Positions 18,575-28,942 of a stretch of 64,000 bases of DNA are shown one piece after another (position 1 is the first letter of the stretch; every line of letters starts with the position of its first letter). Source of the DNA: Microvirga sp. Lineage in GTDB: Bacteria > Pseudomonadota > Alphaproteobacteria > Rhizobiales > Beijerinckiaceae. The notes beneath the pieces were generated by a model. That model had not been told where the DNA came from, did no database searches, and saw only the letters and a program-made list of their open reading frames with translations. A program made the translations under genes and the position numbers. The stretch covers positions 21,611 to 85,610 of the forward strand of contig JAPSLB010000012.1 in NCBI GenBank assembly GCA_031181145.1. The letters are read 5' to 3'.

Positions 18575-19945
18575 TCAAGTCTTACGAGTGCGCTCTCTCA
18601 TCAAGGTCCAATCGAGCGCCAGCATGATCAGTAAGGACAGTCCGACGAGGGGGAACACGATACCTCCTACGACAAGGATGGCAATCACTCCCCGGAACAC
18701 ACGGTGATCCGTTGGAGCCGGGGGCACGCCGAGCGATCCCGGCGGCCTGCGCTTCCACCACATGACCCCGGCCGAGATCGCCAGCACCACGATCGCCATG
18801 CAGACGGCGAGCAGAACGATCTGGTTCGCGAGCCCGAACTGCTGCCCCATGTGAACGTTGATGCCGAACTCCAGCCACCTCCCGAGCGGACCATAATCCG
18901 CATAGCCCATGTCAATGAGTGGCTTGCCCGAGTACTGGTCGAGATGCACGACGCGCTGCCGCGACAGGTCGTCCGGATAGACCGAGGCAGAGTAGACGCC
19001 CTTCGGTGAGGTCGGGATGGCGACGGTGTATCCACGATGCAGCCCCATCACGTCGAAGATGCCAATGGCCTTGTCCAGCCCGATGGGCTCCGCACCATGG
19101 ACGTGTCCGCCGGATTCCGGAACCTGCGCCTGTTCCAGCGACCAAGTTGTGGGGCTGACGTGGCCCAGATGTTCGTCGGACATCGGCACCGCCACGCGCA
19201 CACCGGCCGGATACCCGAAGTTGTGGCCATTGGCCCACTCGTTCACCTTGCCGCCCCAGACGTTGGACCACGGCATGCCGGTGATCGCCAGAAACACGAT
19301 GAAGAAGCTCACGAAGATGCCCGTCACCGCGTGGGTGTCGCGCCAGAACACTCGCTTGCCTGGTGTCCCGCGAACCGACACGACGCCTCCCGTTTGACGC
19401 CGCGGCCACCAGAGATAGATGCCGGTTCCCACAAGAAGAACGGACCATCCCGCCGCGATCTCAATGAGGGCGCGGGTCACGGTCCCGAAGTACTTCAGGC
19501 TGTGGAGGTAGCGGATCGTCCACATGACGGTACCGCGATCCGGCAGGGTTCCCAATACCTGGCCGCCGTAGGGATTGACGTAGACGGCCAGCCGCTCGCC
19601 GGATGCCGTATTGATCGTCACCTCCGCGGAGGAGGTCGGCGTCGTTGGGTCGGTGAACTTGATGGCCGTGCCGGGCTGGGCCGCAAGGGCCGCCGCAACC
19701 ATGACGGAAGGTGCAACCCGGGTCGAGGCATCCTGCACCTCGACTCGCTTGAGATCCGCATGGACGAGGCCATCGATCTCATCCTTGAACAGATAGAGGC
19801 CTCCCGTGATTGCGAGCGTGATGAGGAAAGGCAGCACGAGGAGACCTGCGTAGAAGTGCCAGCGCCAGACGGCGCGGTAGAGATTGGACGAGCTGCTTTG
19901 CGGGCGCGCGACGTCGGGGCCCCAGCTCACGGATTGATCGGACAT
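18575..19945 (-). CDS. PepSY-associated TM helix domain protein
   Basis: LYRAVWRWHFYAGLLVLPFLITLAITGGLYLFKDEIDGL; RVFWRDTHAVTGIFVSFFIVFLAITGMPWSNVWG; multiple TM segments. Confidence 0.92.
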   Translation of the reverse strand: MSDQSVSWGPDVARPQSSSSNLYRAVWRWHFYAGLLVLPFLITLAITGGLYLFKDEIDGLVHADLKRVEVQDASTRVAPSVMVAAALAAQPGTAIKFTDPTTPTSSAEVTINTASGERLAVYVNPYGGQVLGTLPDRGTVMWTIRYLHSLKYFGTVTRALIEIAAGWSVLLVGTGIYLWWPRRQTGGVVSVRGTPGKRVFWRDTHAVTGIFVSFFIVFLAITGMPWSNVWGGKVNEWANGHNFGYPAGVRVAVPMSDEHLGHVSPTTWSLEQAQVPESGGHVHGAEPIGLDKAIGIFDVMGLHRGYTVAIPTSPKGVYSASVYPDDLSRQRVVHLDQYSGKPLIDMGYADYGPLGRWLEFGINVHMGQQFGLANQIVLLAVCMAIVVLAISAGVMWWKRRPPGSLGVPPAPTDHRVFRGVIAILVVGGIVFPLVGLSLLIMLALDWTLMRERTRKT

Positions 19946-20027
19946 GGATGTTGCTCAGGTCAGCGTCGAGGGACGCAGCACGAAACCTTGCCGCTCGCGA
20001 GGAGCGGCGGACGAAGCGAATTGTTAC

Positions 20028-20432
20028 TCAGCTTCGCAGAGGTGGGGCTCGTGCTTCCGCGACGTGCGGCCGTTCATAACGCCTCGCGGGCGGCAGCGGA
20101 GCGCCAGTGGCTTCGAGTTCGTGGAACAGCTCTACCCGCTGGATGGTGGGCGGCGTTCCGGGGAGCGCGGCGGTTCGGACAAAGGAAACCTGACACAGGA
20201 TCGCGCAGAATGCGTGGTGATCGCCTTCCTCGGCCGGCGCGGTTGGATCGCTGTTCCTGCCGTGATCAGCCAAACTGGAACAGATAATGAGGTTCGGATC
20301 CTGGAGGAAGCCTGCCGCTAATCCTTGGGCGAGGGCACCGGCCAGTCCCTGGAACGCCAGGAAATAGATCATCGCGGCGGCCAGCAGGCCACCGGACCGA
20401 CGATCCTTCAGTAGCTTCCGTAGGCTCTTCAT
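20028..20432 (-). CDS. DUF2946-like small protein
   Basis: N-terminal TM segment, then ICSS...HHAFCAILCQ Cys/His pattern; adjacent to the PepSY gene. Confidence 0.5.
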   Translation of the reverse strand: MKSLRKLLKDRRSGGLLAAAMIYFLAFQGLAGALAQGLAAGFLQDPNLIICSSLADHGRNSDPTAPAEEGDHHAFCAILCQVSFVRTAALPGTPPTIQRVELFHELEATGAPLPPARRYERPHVAEARAPPLRS

Positions 20433-20649
20433 CCGGCTTCGTGGCGCCCTTTTCGTGAACCCGTAGGCGAGTTTCCTAGATCAATGCGCCCCAATGATCA
20501 ATTTCCTACCGGTTTTCCGGCATCAGTCAGAGAAAAGGTCAGCCTCTTCGGTACCTCTAGGTCTGAAACTCTCTTCGTAGCTCTAATGCAGATGGCAGAT
20601 CAGTGCTTACCGCAGAGGCGATGCGTACATGATCCCGCCCTTGACCAAG

Positions 20650-20970
20650 CTAGTTCAAGCCCCTGTTCAGGGCGCACGCGGTCCTCGGACCGAGATTGCG
20701 GTCGGAGATCTCGCCGGACGGAACCCACCTTCCTGATCTAGCAGACGCCGCACGTCCGGCTCCGTCGACGCACGCATGGCCTCGGTATTGAATGGCGGTC
20801 TCTTCCGTCGGCAGCGACCTGAGCCATGTCCCGAACGCCAGCACCCCGATTGCGGTGAAGAGGGTTCCGCCAAGGGTCCACATGATCACGCCGCCGAGTT
20901 GCTGATCCTCGAGGGGCGACAAGCCCCAGGACCATGTCGTGCCGAGACCATCAACGGGTTCTATCAATCC
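20650..20970 (-). pseudogene. CtaG-like (caa3-type oxidase assembly) C-terminal remnant
   Basis: WGLSPLEDQQLGGVIMWTLGGTLFTAIGVLAFGTWLR matches the C-terminal region of COG3336-type proteins; no matching N-terminus. Confidence 0.55.
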
Positions 20971-21328
20971 GTGACCGACAGAAGCATGTCGCTGTCGAAG
21001 ACACACACGCTTCTTGTGAACGATACCTGGGGTGGAGCAACGATAGAGGACTTGTTCAAGGTTGAGCCTGAGGCGTGCGAAAGCGGCGCGATGTCACTGC
21101 CGGATGACCAGGTCGAGGTCAGTTGGACTTTGGAGTCGGAGCATCGCACACTGAGATAGGCGGAGACGGGTGGCCCGCCAGTGCACTGGCGAGCCGTCAG
21201 GGTTTCGACTCGGTGCTGCTTGAGCGCGTGCCAGGGCGCCAACTCAAGGGGCACGTGACGATTGGCGATACCCCTGACGGCTTGTGCGTGAACCTCAGTG
21301 CTCCATTCGTGAACTTGCGGCCGCAGTC

Positions 21329-22021
21329 ATGGCCGATACACCCCTGTCTACTTACACCGCCTTCCGGCACTTCAGCTTGCTCGCCCGAGGCGAGCTGTCC
21401 ACCGTTGCTTTTGCCGTAAAGCGCACCCATGAGACCGGCCCAACACAGGCCGTCCTCATCTTCGAGGATGCCACAGGACGGCAGATTGACTTGGATCTGA
21501 GGGGCAGCGACGAGGATGTGCTCGCTCGGCACCAATCCGGGGCTGCTGAGGATAAGGCGTCTGCTGAACCTCGCGGCCAGGGACGTTCCAAACTTGGGGT
21601 GACAGCCCGGGAGGTCACGCTGTTGCCACGTCAGCGGGATTGGCTGAACGCGCAGTCTGGAGGAGCGTCAGGGACCTTGCGACGGCTTGTGGGCGAAGCA
21701 ATGCGTAAGGATGCTGAGAACGGACGATCCGCCCGCAATGCGGCCTACTGCTTCATGGCGGCTGTAGCGGGTAACCTTCCCGGCTTCGAGGAGACATCAC
21801 GAGCTCTGTTTGCCGGCAACCGAGAACGGTTCGAGGTTCTTCTCGCAAGCTGGCCGGAGGACGTGAGAACTCACACGATCCAAATAGCTTTCGGCAACAA
21901 ATCAACGAAGGTCCCAATTGGGCCAAAGGCAGAAGTTCCTCTGCCCTTCACAAGGATCCACTCACGCGGCATGAGCAGAACTGCGCGTTACGTCCGAGAG
22001 GTGCTAGAAGCAAGTTCCTAG
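21329..22021 (+). CDS. DUF2239 family protein
   Basis: MADTPLSTYTAFRHFSLLARGELSTVAFAVKRTHETGPTQAVLIFEDATGRQIDLDLRGSDEDVLAR. Confidence 0.8.
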   Translation: MADTPLSTYTAFRHFSLLARGELSTVAFAVKRTHETGPTQAVLIFEDATGRQIDLDLRGSDEDVLARHQSGAAEDKASAEPRGQGRSKLGVTAREVTLLPRQRDWLNAQSGGASGTLRRLVGEAMRKDAENGRSARNAAYCFMAAVAGNLPGFEETSRALFAGNRERFEVLLASWPEDVRTHTIQIAFGNKSTKVPIGPKAEVPLPFTRIHSRGMSRTARYVREVLEASS

Positions 22022-22149
22022 TTCGGCCAGGGCCTACGCTCCCCCGATAAGCCCGCAAGCGGCACGAGAGATGTTTCAAGGGGGATCAATGGTTCTGCAC
22101 CGCGGCACTCTGGCCGCAGTGCATCGAGCCAAGGCTAGGAAATAGCTTA

Positions 22150-23067
22150 TCAGGCCACCGCAGCTATGCTGGTCCGCGCCTTTCTGGCCAAGGCCCTGGT
22201 AGCATCGACGCAGGCTTGGCCGACATGCCAGTATCGTTCATGCAATTCGATATTGAAAATGACTCCCTGCGGGAAAACACAGGCTTCCATCAGCCCATCC
22301 CAGGGAATGTCACCCCAACCCACCGGCAAATGAAGATCGCCGTGGCCGTAGGCGACCCGCTCGCCGAGCGTGAACATCCAGATGTCATCTTGACGGCCAA
22401 AGGAGTCATGTATGTGCAGATGCTTGGCGAATGGCGCCAGAGCTGCGCATTCGGCCACAAGATCGCCCCCTGTAAAGGAGAGATTCAGGTAGGCATGGCT
22501 GAAATCCAGGGTGGCCATCACATGGCTGTGGTTGACAGCCGTAAGCTCGCGGGCGAGTCGCGCCGGGGTCGCCGTGTGGACCTTGCCCTCATAACCGCCA
22601 AAGAGATTCTCGACGCAGAGAACAACATTGTTCTGACGTGCGAGATCTCCGGCGCGGACGAGCCATTCCCGCTGCCGACCGTAAGCCTCTTCGATCCCGT
22701 CGTGCTGCGTCACACCGATCAAACCGGAATGCATGACGTAGTGAACCGCACCAAGCTCTGCGGCGATTTCAAGCGACGCCTGTAGAATCTCGAAATGTCG
22801 TTGATTACGGAACGTCGCGTCAAAGAAATTAACGGCCAGCGGCCCATGAACCGTATAACTCACGTCGCGTCCTGCGCAGATCGCCTTCAGAGCGGCAAGC
22901 TGATCCCTGCGGATCCGCCCCCCGACAACAAGATCCAGGTCGAAGATTGGCAGCTCGATCGTATCCACACCAAAAGCCTGGGCTTGATCAAGGTTCCTCG
23001 CAAGCTCGCTAAGATCCGGCCTGCCGGCCTTGGCCGAAATGCCGGTGCCGAGAACGTGCTGTATCAT
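22150..23067 (-). CDS. Sugar phosphate isomerase/epimerase-like TIM-barrel protein
   Basis: DTIELPIFDLDLVVGG...CVENLFGG...ATLDFSHAYLN...HLHIHDSFG: xylose isomerase-like TIM-barrel motifs. Confidence 0.85.
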   Translation of the reverse strand: MIQHVLGTGISAKAGRPDLSELARNLDQAQAFGVDTIELPIFDLDLVVGGRIRRDQLAALKAICAGRDVSYTVHGPLAVNFFDATFRNQRHFEILQASLEIAAELGAVHYVMHSGLIGVTQHDGIEEAYGRQREWLVRAGDLARQNNVVLCVENLFGGYEGKVHTATPARLARELTAVNHSHVMATLDFSHAYLNLSFTGGDLVAECAALAPFAKHLHIHDSFGRQDDIWMFTLGERVAYGHGDLHLPVGWGDIPWDGLMEACVFPQGVIFNIELHERYWHVGQACVDATRALARKARTSIAAVA

Positions 23068-23434
23068 CGAGAAAAGCTCCTCTTGAGAAAGAACAGGCGA
23101 CTGCCTTGGTCATAGTCTTGGATTCAATGCGAGTTTCTGTTGCTACGCAGAAATGGACAGGGGCTGTCAGAAGGATCGGAGATGCGGGCTGGCGTAGCCA
23201 TCCTTCGAGGCTCTCTGCTGCCGGGAATGTTGGTAAGGACAATGCTCCGATAAGGAATGTATGTGACAGCAGTTCAATGTTCGCATGACCCGAGCGTAAC
23301 ATTTGGCCCAACCGCTGCTTCATGCTTCTGTTGAACGATCAGGATTTGTCACCTAAGCCAACTGCAGCACTGATGTCCCCAGCGGCACACTCGCTCTGCC
23401 TCGACTGCAAACCTTTAAGTATCTCCAGCCGCAA

Positions 23435-24136
23435 TCATGCATGAACCGGCGTTTGAATCCGTTCGCGCGAGTGAATATCGACGATGATGTCGTGCAATTC
23501 ACTTGCACCGTAGGCGATGTTCGAGGCACCTGCGGCAAGCAGTATATCCTCGCGACCGGGACGCGGATCGTTCAGATCAATGAAGCCTACTGCGCGCACG
23601 CCGGCTGCTCTAGCGGCCTCGATGCCATGGGGACTGTCATCGACGAACAAGGCGCGTTCCGGAACAACGCCGCAACGCTCCAGACACAAGAGCGGAAGAT
23701 CCGGGGCAGGCTTGCCGCGTGCCACCATGTCGGCGCTATAGACATGCGGCGCGAAATGCCGCCAGATCGGCAGGATACCCAAGCTGTTGACGAGCCGCTC
23801 CAACTTACTGTTAGATGCAACGCATTTTCGGATATCAAGCGACTCTAAGACCTGCGCGATACCAGGCATTTCCCTCAGCTGGCGATGAAACTCTGGGAAT
23901 AGATGGGTTTGATAATCGGCAAGGACGGCAGCCGGATCGCTGATGCGATAGTCATTCCGCATGATATGCTGCGTGTCTTCCGCACTTGCGCCTGTGAACG
24001 CGACCAAGACCTCGTGCGGATTGATTGTTACACCCGAAACGCGATGGATCGCTTCGGCAAGGACGCGCGAGGCAAGCGGCTCACTATCGATCAGCACGCC
24101 ATCGCAATCGAATATCAACAGATCTAATCCTGGCAT
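23435..24136 (-). CDS. HAD family hydrolase/phosphatase
   Basis: LLIFDCDGVLIDSEPLASRVLAEAI; CVASNS; ALFVDDSPHGIEAARAAGVRAVGF. Confidence 0.93.
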   Translation of the reverse strand: MPGLDLLIFDCDGVLIDSEPLASRVLAEAIHRVSGVTINPHEVLVAFTGASAEDTQHIMRNDYRISDPAAVLADYQTHLFPEFHRQLREMPGIAQVLESLDIRKCVASNSKLERLVNSLGILPIWRHFAPHVYSADMVARGKPAPDLPLLCLERCGVVPERALFVDDSPHGIEAARAAGVRAVGFIDLNDPRPGREDILLAAGASNIAYGASELHDIIVDIHSRERIQTPVHA

Positions 24137-24207
24137 TCACTTGGGCTTTCATTGACAATGCGGGAGCATCCTGCAGGGGAGACCGCCTCCAGGTCGCGTT
24201 CCGATCC

Positions 24208-24960
24208 TTAGGTTCGCGCTGCTTGCAGCCTTAAGGCCAGATCAGGATTGTCCGAAGTCAGATAACCAAGTTCCTTGCTGAGCCAATATCGCAGCGCTTC
24301 TTCATCATTGATGGTCCAAACGCACAATTTATCTATGGGAAACAAGGCAATGACGCGCTCCCACTCGGCCTCCATCAGTTCGTGATGAACGGCGATCACA
24401 TCAACCAGGGGCTTTGCCCTAGAAACGAACGCCTCGATTCCTCCTGCCCTCTCAGCCCAGTCCACATTAACAGATACGAGTCTCCTAATATCGGCCGCCT
24501 GCTGCTGACAGGCTTCCAGGACAGCCAAGTCGAAGCAGGTCAACCAACATCGATCCGCGACTTTGTAGCGACGCAGCATGTCGGCCGCCTTCTCCGCAAG
24601 TCCTGGGTAGGCACGCTTGTTCTCGTCATGCTTAATCTCGACGTGCAACAGGACCCCGTGAGCAGGGGCGAGTATATCAAGCACCTCTTCAAGGGAAGGA
24701 ACGGTGTCTCCGGTCAATCCTGCCGGACCTATCAGCCGCACGGCTTTGCGTTTCTCCGGGCTGAGAAACCTCACGGGGCCGCTGCTGTCTGTCGTGCGGT
24801 CCAGGGTGGCGTCATGAATGACAAGAATCTCCCCGGCCTCGCTTAGATGCAGGTCCATCTCCACCGCTTTCACGCCAAGCTCCAGCACATTGCGGAAACC
24901 AGAGAGTGAGTTTTCGGCCCATATGTTTCGTGCGCCGCGATGGCCGATAATCATCGTCAT
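24208..24960 (-). CDS. Glycerophosphodiester phosphodiesterase family protein
   Basis: IIGHRGARNIWAENSLSGFRNVLELGVKAVEMDLHLSEAGEILVIHDATLDRTTDSSGPV. Confidence 0.94.
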   Translation of the reverse strand: MTMIIGHRGARNIWAENSLSGFRNVLELGVKAVEMDLHLSEAGEILVIHDATLDRTTDSSGPVRFLSPEKRKAVRLIGPAGLTGDTVPSLEEVLDILAPAHGVLLHVEIKHDENKRAYPGLAEKAADMLRRYKVADRCWLTCFDLAVLEACQQQAADIRRLVSVNVDWAERAGGIEAFVSRAKPLVDVIAVHHELMEAEWERVIALFPIDKLCVWTINDEEALRYWLSKELGYLTSDNPDLALRLQAART

Positions 24961-25005
24961 GATTCAAAATTCCATTCTATGGGACGGTGGCCGTTTCGGA
25001 ACAGT

Positions 25006-25882
25006 TCAACGCACTGTGGGATCGAGCCTGTCACGCAGCCAGTCCCCGACAACGGAGATCGAGAGCGTCGTCAGCATGATGACGAAGGCAGGCGCCAGCA
25101 TGACCCAAGGGGCTCGCGTCAGATACTCACGGCCGAAGCCGACCATATTACCCAAGGAGGTATCAGGGGGCTGGACACCCAGCCCCAGGAATGAGAGGCC
25201 GCTCTCCATCAGAATGATCTCCGGAAAGGTTAGAGTCATCGAAACGATGATGGTCGAGGCGACATTCGGCAGGATGTGCTTGAGGTAAACCCGGGCCGGG
25301 GTTGCGCCCAGCTGGACAACGGCTGCGGCGTAGCCTTGTGCGCCAGCCGAGATGGCAAGACCGCGCGCTATGCGAGCATAGCGTTCCCAACCGTAAAAGC
25401 TCATCAGGAGGACAAGGAGCGTCATGGACGATCCGAAGAAAGCCAGGACTGAGAGAGACAGGATCATGAAGGGCAAGGCGGCTTGAAAATCCGCCAACGT
25501 CAGGACCAAGTGCTCGACGATCCCACGAAAACGGGCCGCGAGAAAACCCAAGGTAGTTCCGAACACCGCCGAGAGCACTGTGGCCCCAAATGCGATAACC
25601 AGTGAGACCCGGATTGATTCCATCAGGCGCGAAAGAACATCTCGCCCAAGCTCATCAGTTCCGAGCCAGTGACCAGGCGTTCCCGGAACAGCGAGGCGGG
25701 CTGACAGATCCATCTTGGTGACAGGATAAGGCCGCAGCAGATCGGTCGAGATCGCGGCAAAAATCATTAGAGCCAGCCAACCAGCCCCGCAGATCACGAG
25801 AAGCGGCATCCTGCTCCGGATACGTCGCAGCAGGCCTGGACTCGCAGCGTCGACCACATTGTCTCCGGCAAGATCGGTCATA
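25006..25882 (-). CDS. ABC transporter permease (DppC type)
   Basis: MTDLAGDNVVDAASPGLLRRIRSRMPLLV...HWLGTDELGRDVLSRLMESIRVSLVIAFG; start reassigned from the longer track ORF. Confidence 0.9.
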
Positions 25883-25895
25883 ATTCCACCCACTC

Positions 25896-26825
25896 TCAAT
25901 GTGCCGCCGATTTGCTGCGCAGGCGCGGGTCCAGCCAGCCATACATTATGTCCACGGCGAGATTTGCCAAAACCATCGTGCCAGCAATGACCAGAAGAAG
26001 GCACTGCACGACTGCAAGGTCGCGGTTGGAAACAGAGACGACGAGCAGACGCCCGACTCCCGGCCAGGAAAATATTGTCTCCACCACGACCGCGCCGGCG
26101 ATCAGGGAGCCGATCATGAAGCCCACAATGGTGACGATCGGCACCGACGCGTTGGGAAGCGCATGTTTCCAAACCACATCCCGCCAGCTCATCCCTTTGG
26201 CCGATGCGGTACGGATATAAGGTTGGCCAAGCACCTCGATCATGGCCGAACGCGAGAAACGGGCGAGAATGCCGATGCCGCCGATGCTCATGGTCAGGGT
26301 TGGAAGAATGCCATGCATCCATGTATCCTGTCCGCCCGAGGGAAGCCATCCGAGTGTGACCGAGAAGATCAGTACCAGCAACAATCCGACTACGAACGAA
26401 GGGATTGTGAAGCCGAAAACGGCCATCATGATCACGCCGCGATCCGCAATGCTTTGCCTATGGAGAGCGGCATAGACGCCGGCTGGAATACCGATGCCGA
26501 CCTTCAGGATCAGTGCCGGAATCGTCAGCTGAAGTGTGGTGGGGATACGCTCCAGGACCAGCTGCAGAGCCGGAGACTTATCCCGCATCGAAACCCCGAA
26601 ATCGAGTGACCAGAGCGATTTCAGATAGGCCCAGTACTGCACGACGATGGGATCGTTCAGCCCCCAGCGCTCGCGAAAGGCCTCAATGGCATCCTGAGGA
26701 GCATCAGGACCAAGCAGAATCTGGGCAGGATCACCGGACAGACGCAGTACGCAGAAAGCGAAAGTCATCACCAACAGTATGGTAATGGCAGCGCGCAGCA
26801 TTCGAGAGAGAAAAAAGGAGAGCAT
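25896..26825 (-). CDS. ABC transporter permease (DppB type)
   Basis: MLSFFLSRMLRAAITILLVMTFAFCVLRLSGDPAQILLGPDAP; YIRTASAKGMSWRDVVWKHALPN. Confidence 0.9.
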   Translation of the reverse strand: MLSFFLSRMLRAAITILLVMTFAFCVLRLSGDPAQILLGPDAPQDAIEAFRERWGLNDPIVVQYWAYLKSLWSLDFGVSMRDKSPALQLVLERIPTTLQLTIPALILKVGIGIPAGVYAALHRQSIADRGVIMMAVFGFTIPSFVVGLLLVLIFSVTLGWLPSGGQDTWMHGILPTLTMSIGGIGILARFSRSAMIEVLGQPYIRTASAKGMSWRDVVWKHALPNASVPIVTIVGFMIGSLIAGAVVVETIFSWPGVGRLLVVSVSNRDLAVVQCLLLVIAGTMVLANLAVDIMYGWLDPRLRSKSAAH

Positions 26826-26848
26826 GTGACCCGATCTGTAGACGTAGC

Positions 26849-27832
26849 TCACGCCACAAGGGGAGCATCGGACTGAGCGATGAGATGGCAGGCCGCAATG
26901 TGCCCGGTGCCTACTGCCCCCAGTTTAGGCGCGGAGGTCCGACAGGAAGGCAAAACCACAGGGCAACGTGGATGAAAGGCGCAACCTGCGGGCCGCCGGG
27001 CTGGGTTGGGCGGTTCGCCCTGCAGGATGATGCGGGCTTCCAGCTTCCGCCCGGGAACCGGGACTGAGGAAACCAATGCCCGTGTATAGGGATGCTGCGG
27101 ATGGGTAAAGATCACATCCGACGAGGCCTCTTCAACGATCCGGCCCAAATACATCACCGCGACACGATCAGTGATGTTCCGCACGACTTTCAGGTCATGG
27201 CTGATGAACACCATGGCAATGCCATGTTTCTCTTGCAGGTCGCGGAGCAGATTCACCACCTGAGCCTGAATGGATACGTCGAGAGCGGAGACGGGCTCGT
27301 CACAAACCAGGAGCCGTGGCTCGGTTGCGAGGGCTCGTGCGATGATCACGCGCTGGCGCTGGCCGCCTGATAGCTCATGAGGGTAACGCCCCGCCTGGTC
27401 GCTCCGGAGACCGACGGCGGACATCAACTCGGCCACACGTTCCTTCACCTCGGATTTCGTGGCAAGCCCGTGAATCACCAAAGGCTCACCGATCTGCTCT
27501 GCAATCGACAAGCGACGGTCGAGGGCCGCCAGCGGGTCCTGAAACACAAGCTGCATCTGGGCACGGAGCCTGCGCCATTCCGTCGTGCCCATGGCCGGCA
27601 TCGGCTGCCCGTCGAACACTACCTGACCTTCGGTAGCGGGATCGATGCCCAAGAGCATGCGGCCGAGCGTCGACTTTCCGGAGCCGCTTTCGCCTACAAC
27701 TCCCAAAGTTTCCCCTGCCGAAAGCGAGAGGCTCACTCTATCGACGGCGCGAACGAGGGTGGGCTTTTTCCAAAGTCCCCTCGAAATCTCATAGACCCGC
27801 ACGAGGTCTCTGGCCTCCAGGAGAGCGGTCAT
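26849..27832 (-). CDS. ABC transporter ATP-binding protein (DppF type)
   Basis: [42 protein letters not shown]. Confidence 0.94.
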   Translation of the reverse strand: MTALLEARDLVRVYEISRGLWKKPTLVRAVDRVSLSLSAGETLGVVGESGSGKSTLGRMLLGIDPATEGQVVFDGQPMPAMGTTEWRRLRAQMQLVFQDPLAALDRRLSIAEQIGEPLVIHGLATKSEVKERVAELMSAVGLRSDQAGRYPHELSGGQRQRVIIARALATEPRLLVCDEPVSALDVSIQAQVVNLLRDLQEKHGIAMVFISHDLKVVRNITDRVAVMYLGRIVEEASSDVIFTHPQHPYTRALVSSVPVPGRKLEARIILQGEPPNPARRPAGCAFHPRCPVVLPSCRTSAPKLGAVGTGHIAACHLIAQSDAPLVA

Positions 27833-28854
27833 GCCGCGGCACTTTCGTGCTGGCCCGAAGTGCAGGAAGACTTGCTGATCCCGGTCACCGGATGGAAGCA
27901 GGAGAGGAAGCGGCCATCCGGTTGAGGTTTCAATACGGGCAGGTTGCTGCGGCAGAAATCGGTGGCTCGATCACAGCGTGGTGAGAACGCACAACCATTG
28001 GACAGATTCCTCGGGTCTGGAACGGTACCGTGGATGGGAACGAGCCTTTCGCGCCCTCCCTCCAACCGAGGAATGGCGTCGAACAACCCGCGGGTATAGG
28101 GATGGCGCGGGTTGCCGAACGTCGCATCTATCCGCCCCTCCTCGACAATGCGGCCGGCATACATGACGCAAATGCGATCGCAAACCTGACTGACTGCGCC
28201 GAGATCATGGGAAATGAACACCATGGCCATGCCCGTTTCAGCGCGCACGGCGCTGAGGAGGTCCAAGATCTGTGCCTGAATCGTGGCGTCGAGCGCCGTA
28301 GTCGGCTCATCCGCGATCAACAGATCCGGCTCACCTGCGAGGGCCATCGCAATCATGATGCGCTGACACTGGCCACCTGAAAGCTCATGGGGATAAGTAT
28401 CGGAGCGTTTCCTGGCATCAGGAATGCCGACCATGTCCATGAGGCGGATGGCCTCGAGACGCGCGGCGTCCCCCATCAACCCGCGGTGGATCCGCAATGT
28501 CTCGGCTATCTGTCGGCCCACACGGATCACGGGATTCAACGAGGAGGAAGGATCTTGGAAGATCATCGCGACACGTCCTCCCCGCACTCCTTCCAGGGTG
28601 GAGCGCGAGGCGCCGCAAAGCTCCTGGCCGTCAAGGGTCACGGATCCCGTGACGCGTGCCGTGCCTGGCAGCAGGCCGAGGGCAGCAAGCCAGGTCACTG
28701 ACTTTCCGCAGCCGGACTCTCCTACCAGTCCTAATGCTTCCCCCTTCGCAACATCCAGATTGACGCCATGGAGAACTTGTGTCCCATCAAACGCAACGCG
28801 CAAGTCGCGTATCGAGATGAAGGGCATAACAGGTCCTTTCTGCTCGATGAGCAT
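27829..28854 (-). CDS. ABC transporter ATP-binding protein (DppD type)
   Basis: [45 protein letters not shown]. Confidence 0.94.
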   Translation of the reverse strand: MLIEQKGPVMPFISIRDLRVAFDGTQVLHGVNLDVAKGEALGLVGESGCGKSVTWLAALGLLPGTARVTGSVTLDGQELCGASRSTLEGVRGGRVAMIFQDPSSSLNPVIRVGRQIAETLRIHRGLMGDAARLEAIRLMDMVGIPDARKRSDTYPHELSGGQCQRIMIAMALAGEPDLLIADEPTTALDATIQAQILDLLSAVRAETGMAMVFISHDLGAVSQVCDRICVMYAGRIVEEGRIDATFGNPRHPYTRGLFDAIPRLEGGRERLVPIHGTVPDPRNLSNGCAFSPRCDRATDFCRSNLPVLKPQPDGRFLSCFHPVTGISKSSCTSGQHESAAA

Positions 28855-28906
28855 GGAACGATTGGGCTCAACTCGATATTCACGCGGTAAGGCGATGAAG
28901 AGATAA

Positions 28907-28930
28907 CCCCGGCAGGCTCTCCTGCCGGGG
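28907..28930. terminator. Intercistronic GC-rich hairpin between substrate-binding protein and ATPase genes
   Basis: CCCCGGCAGG-CTCT-CCTGCCGGGG, perfect 10-bp stem; T-rich tract (TTATCTCTTC) follows in the minus-strand direction. Confidence 0.65.
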
Positions 28931-28942
28931 CTTGGCCGCCCA

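Noticed and set aside
19037-20287. 416-aa plus-strand ORF
   Set aside because: Antisense to the PepSY gene and its upstream region; low-complexity R/H/G-rich shadow.
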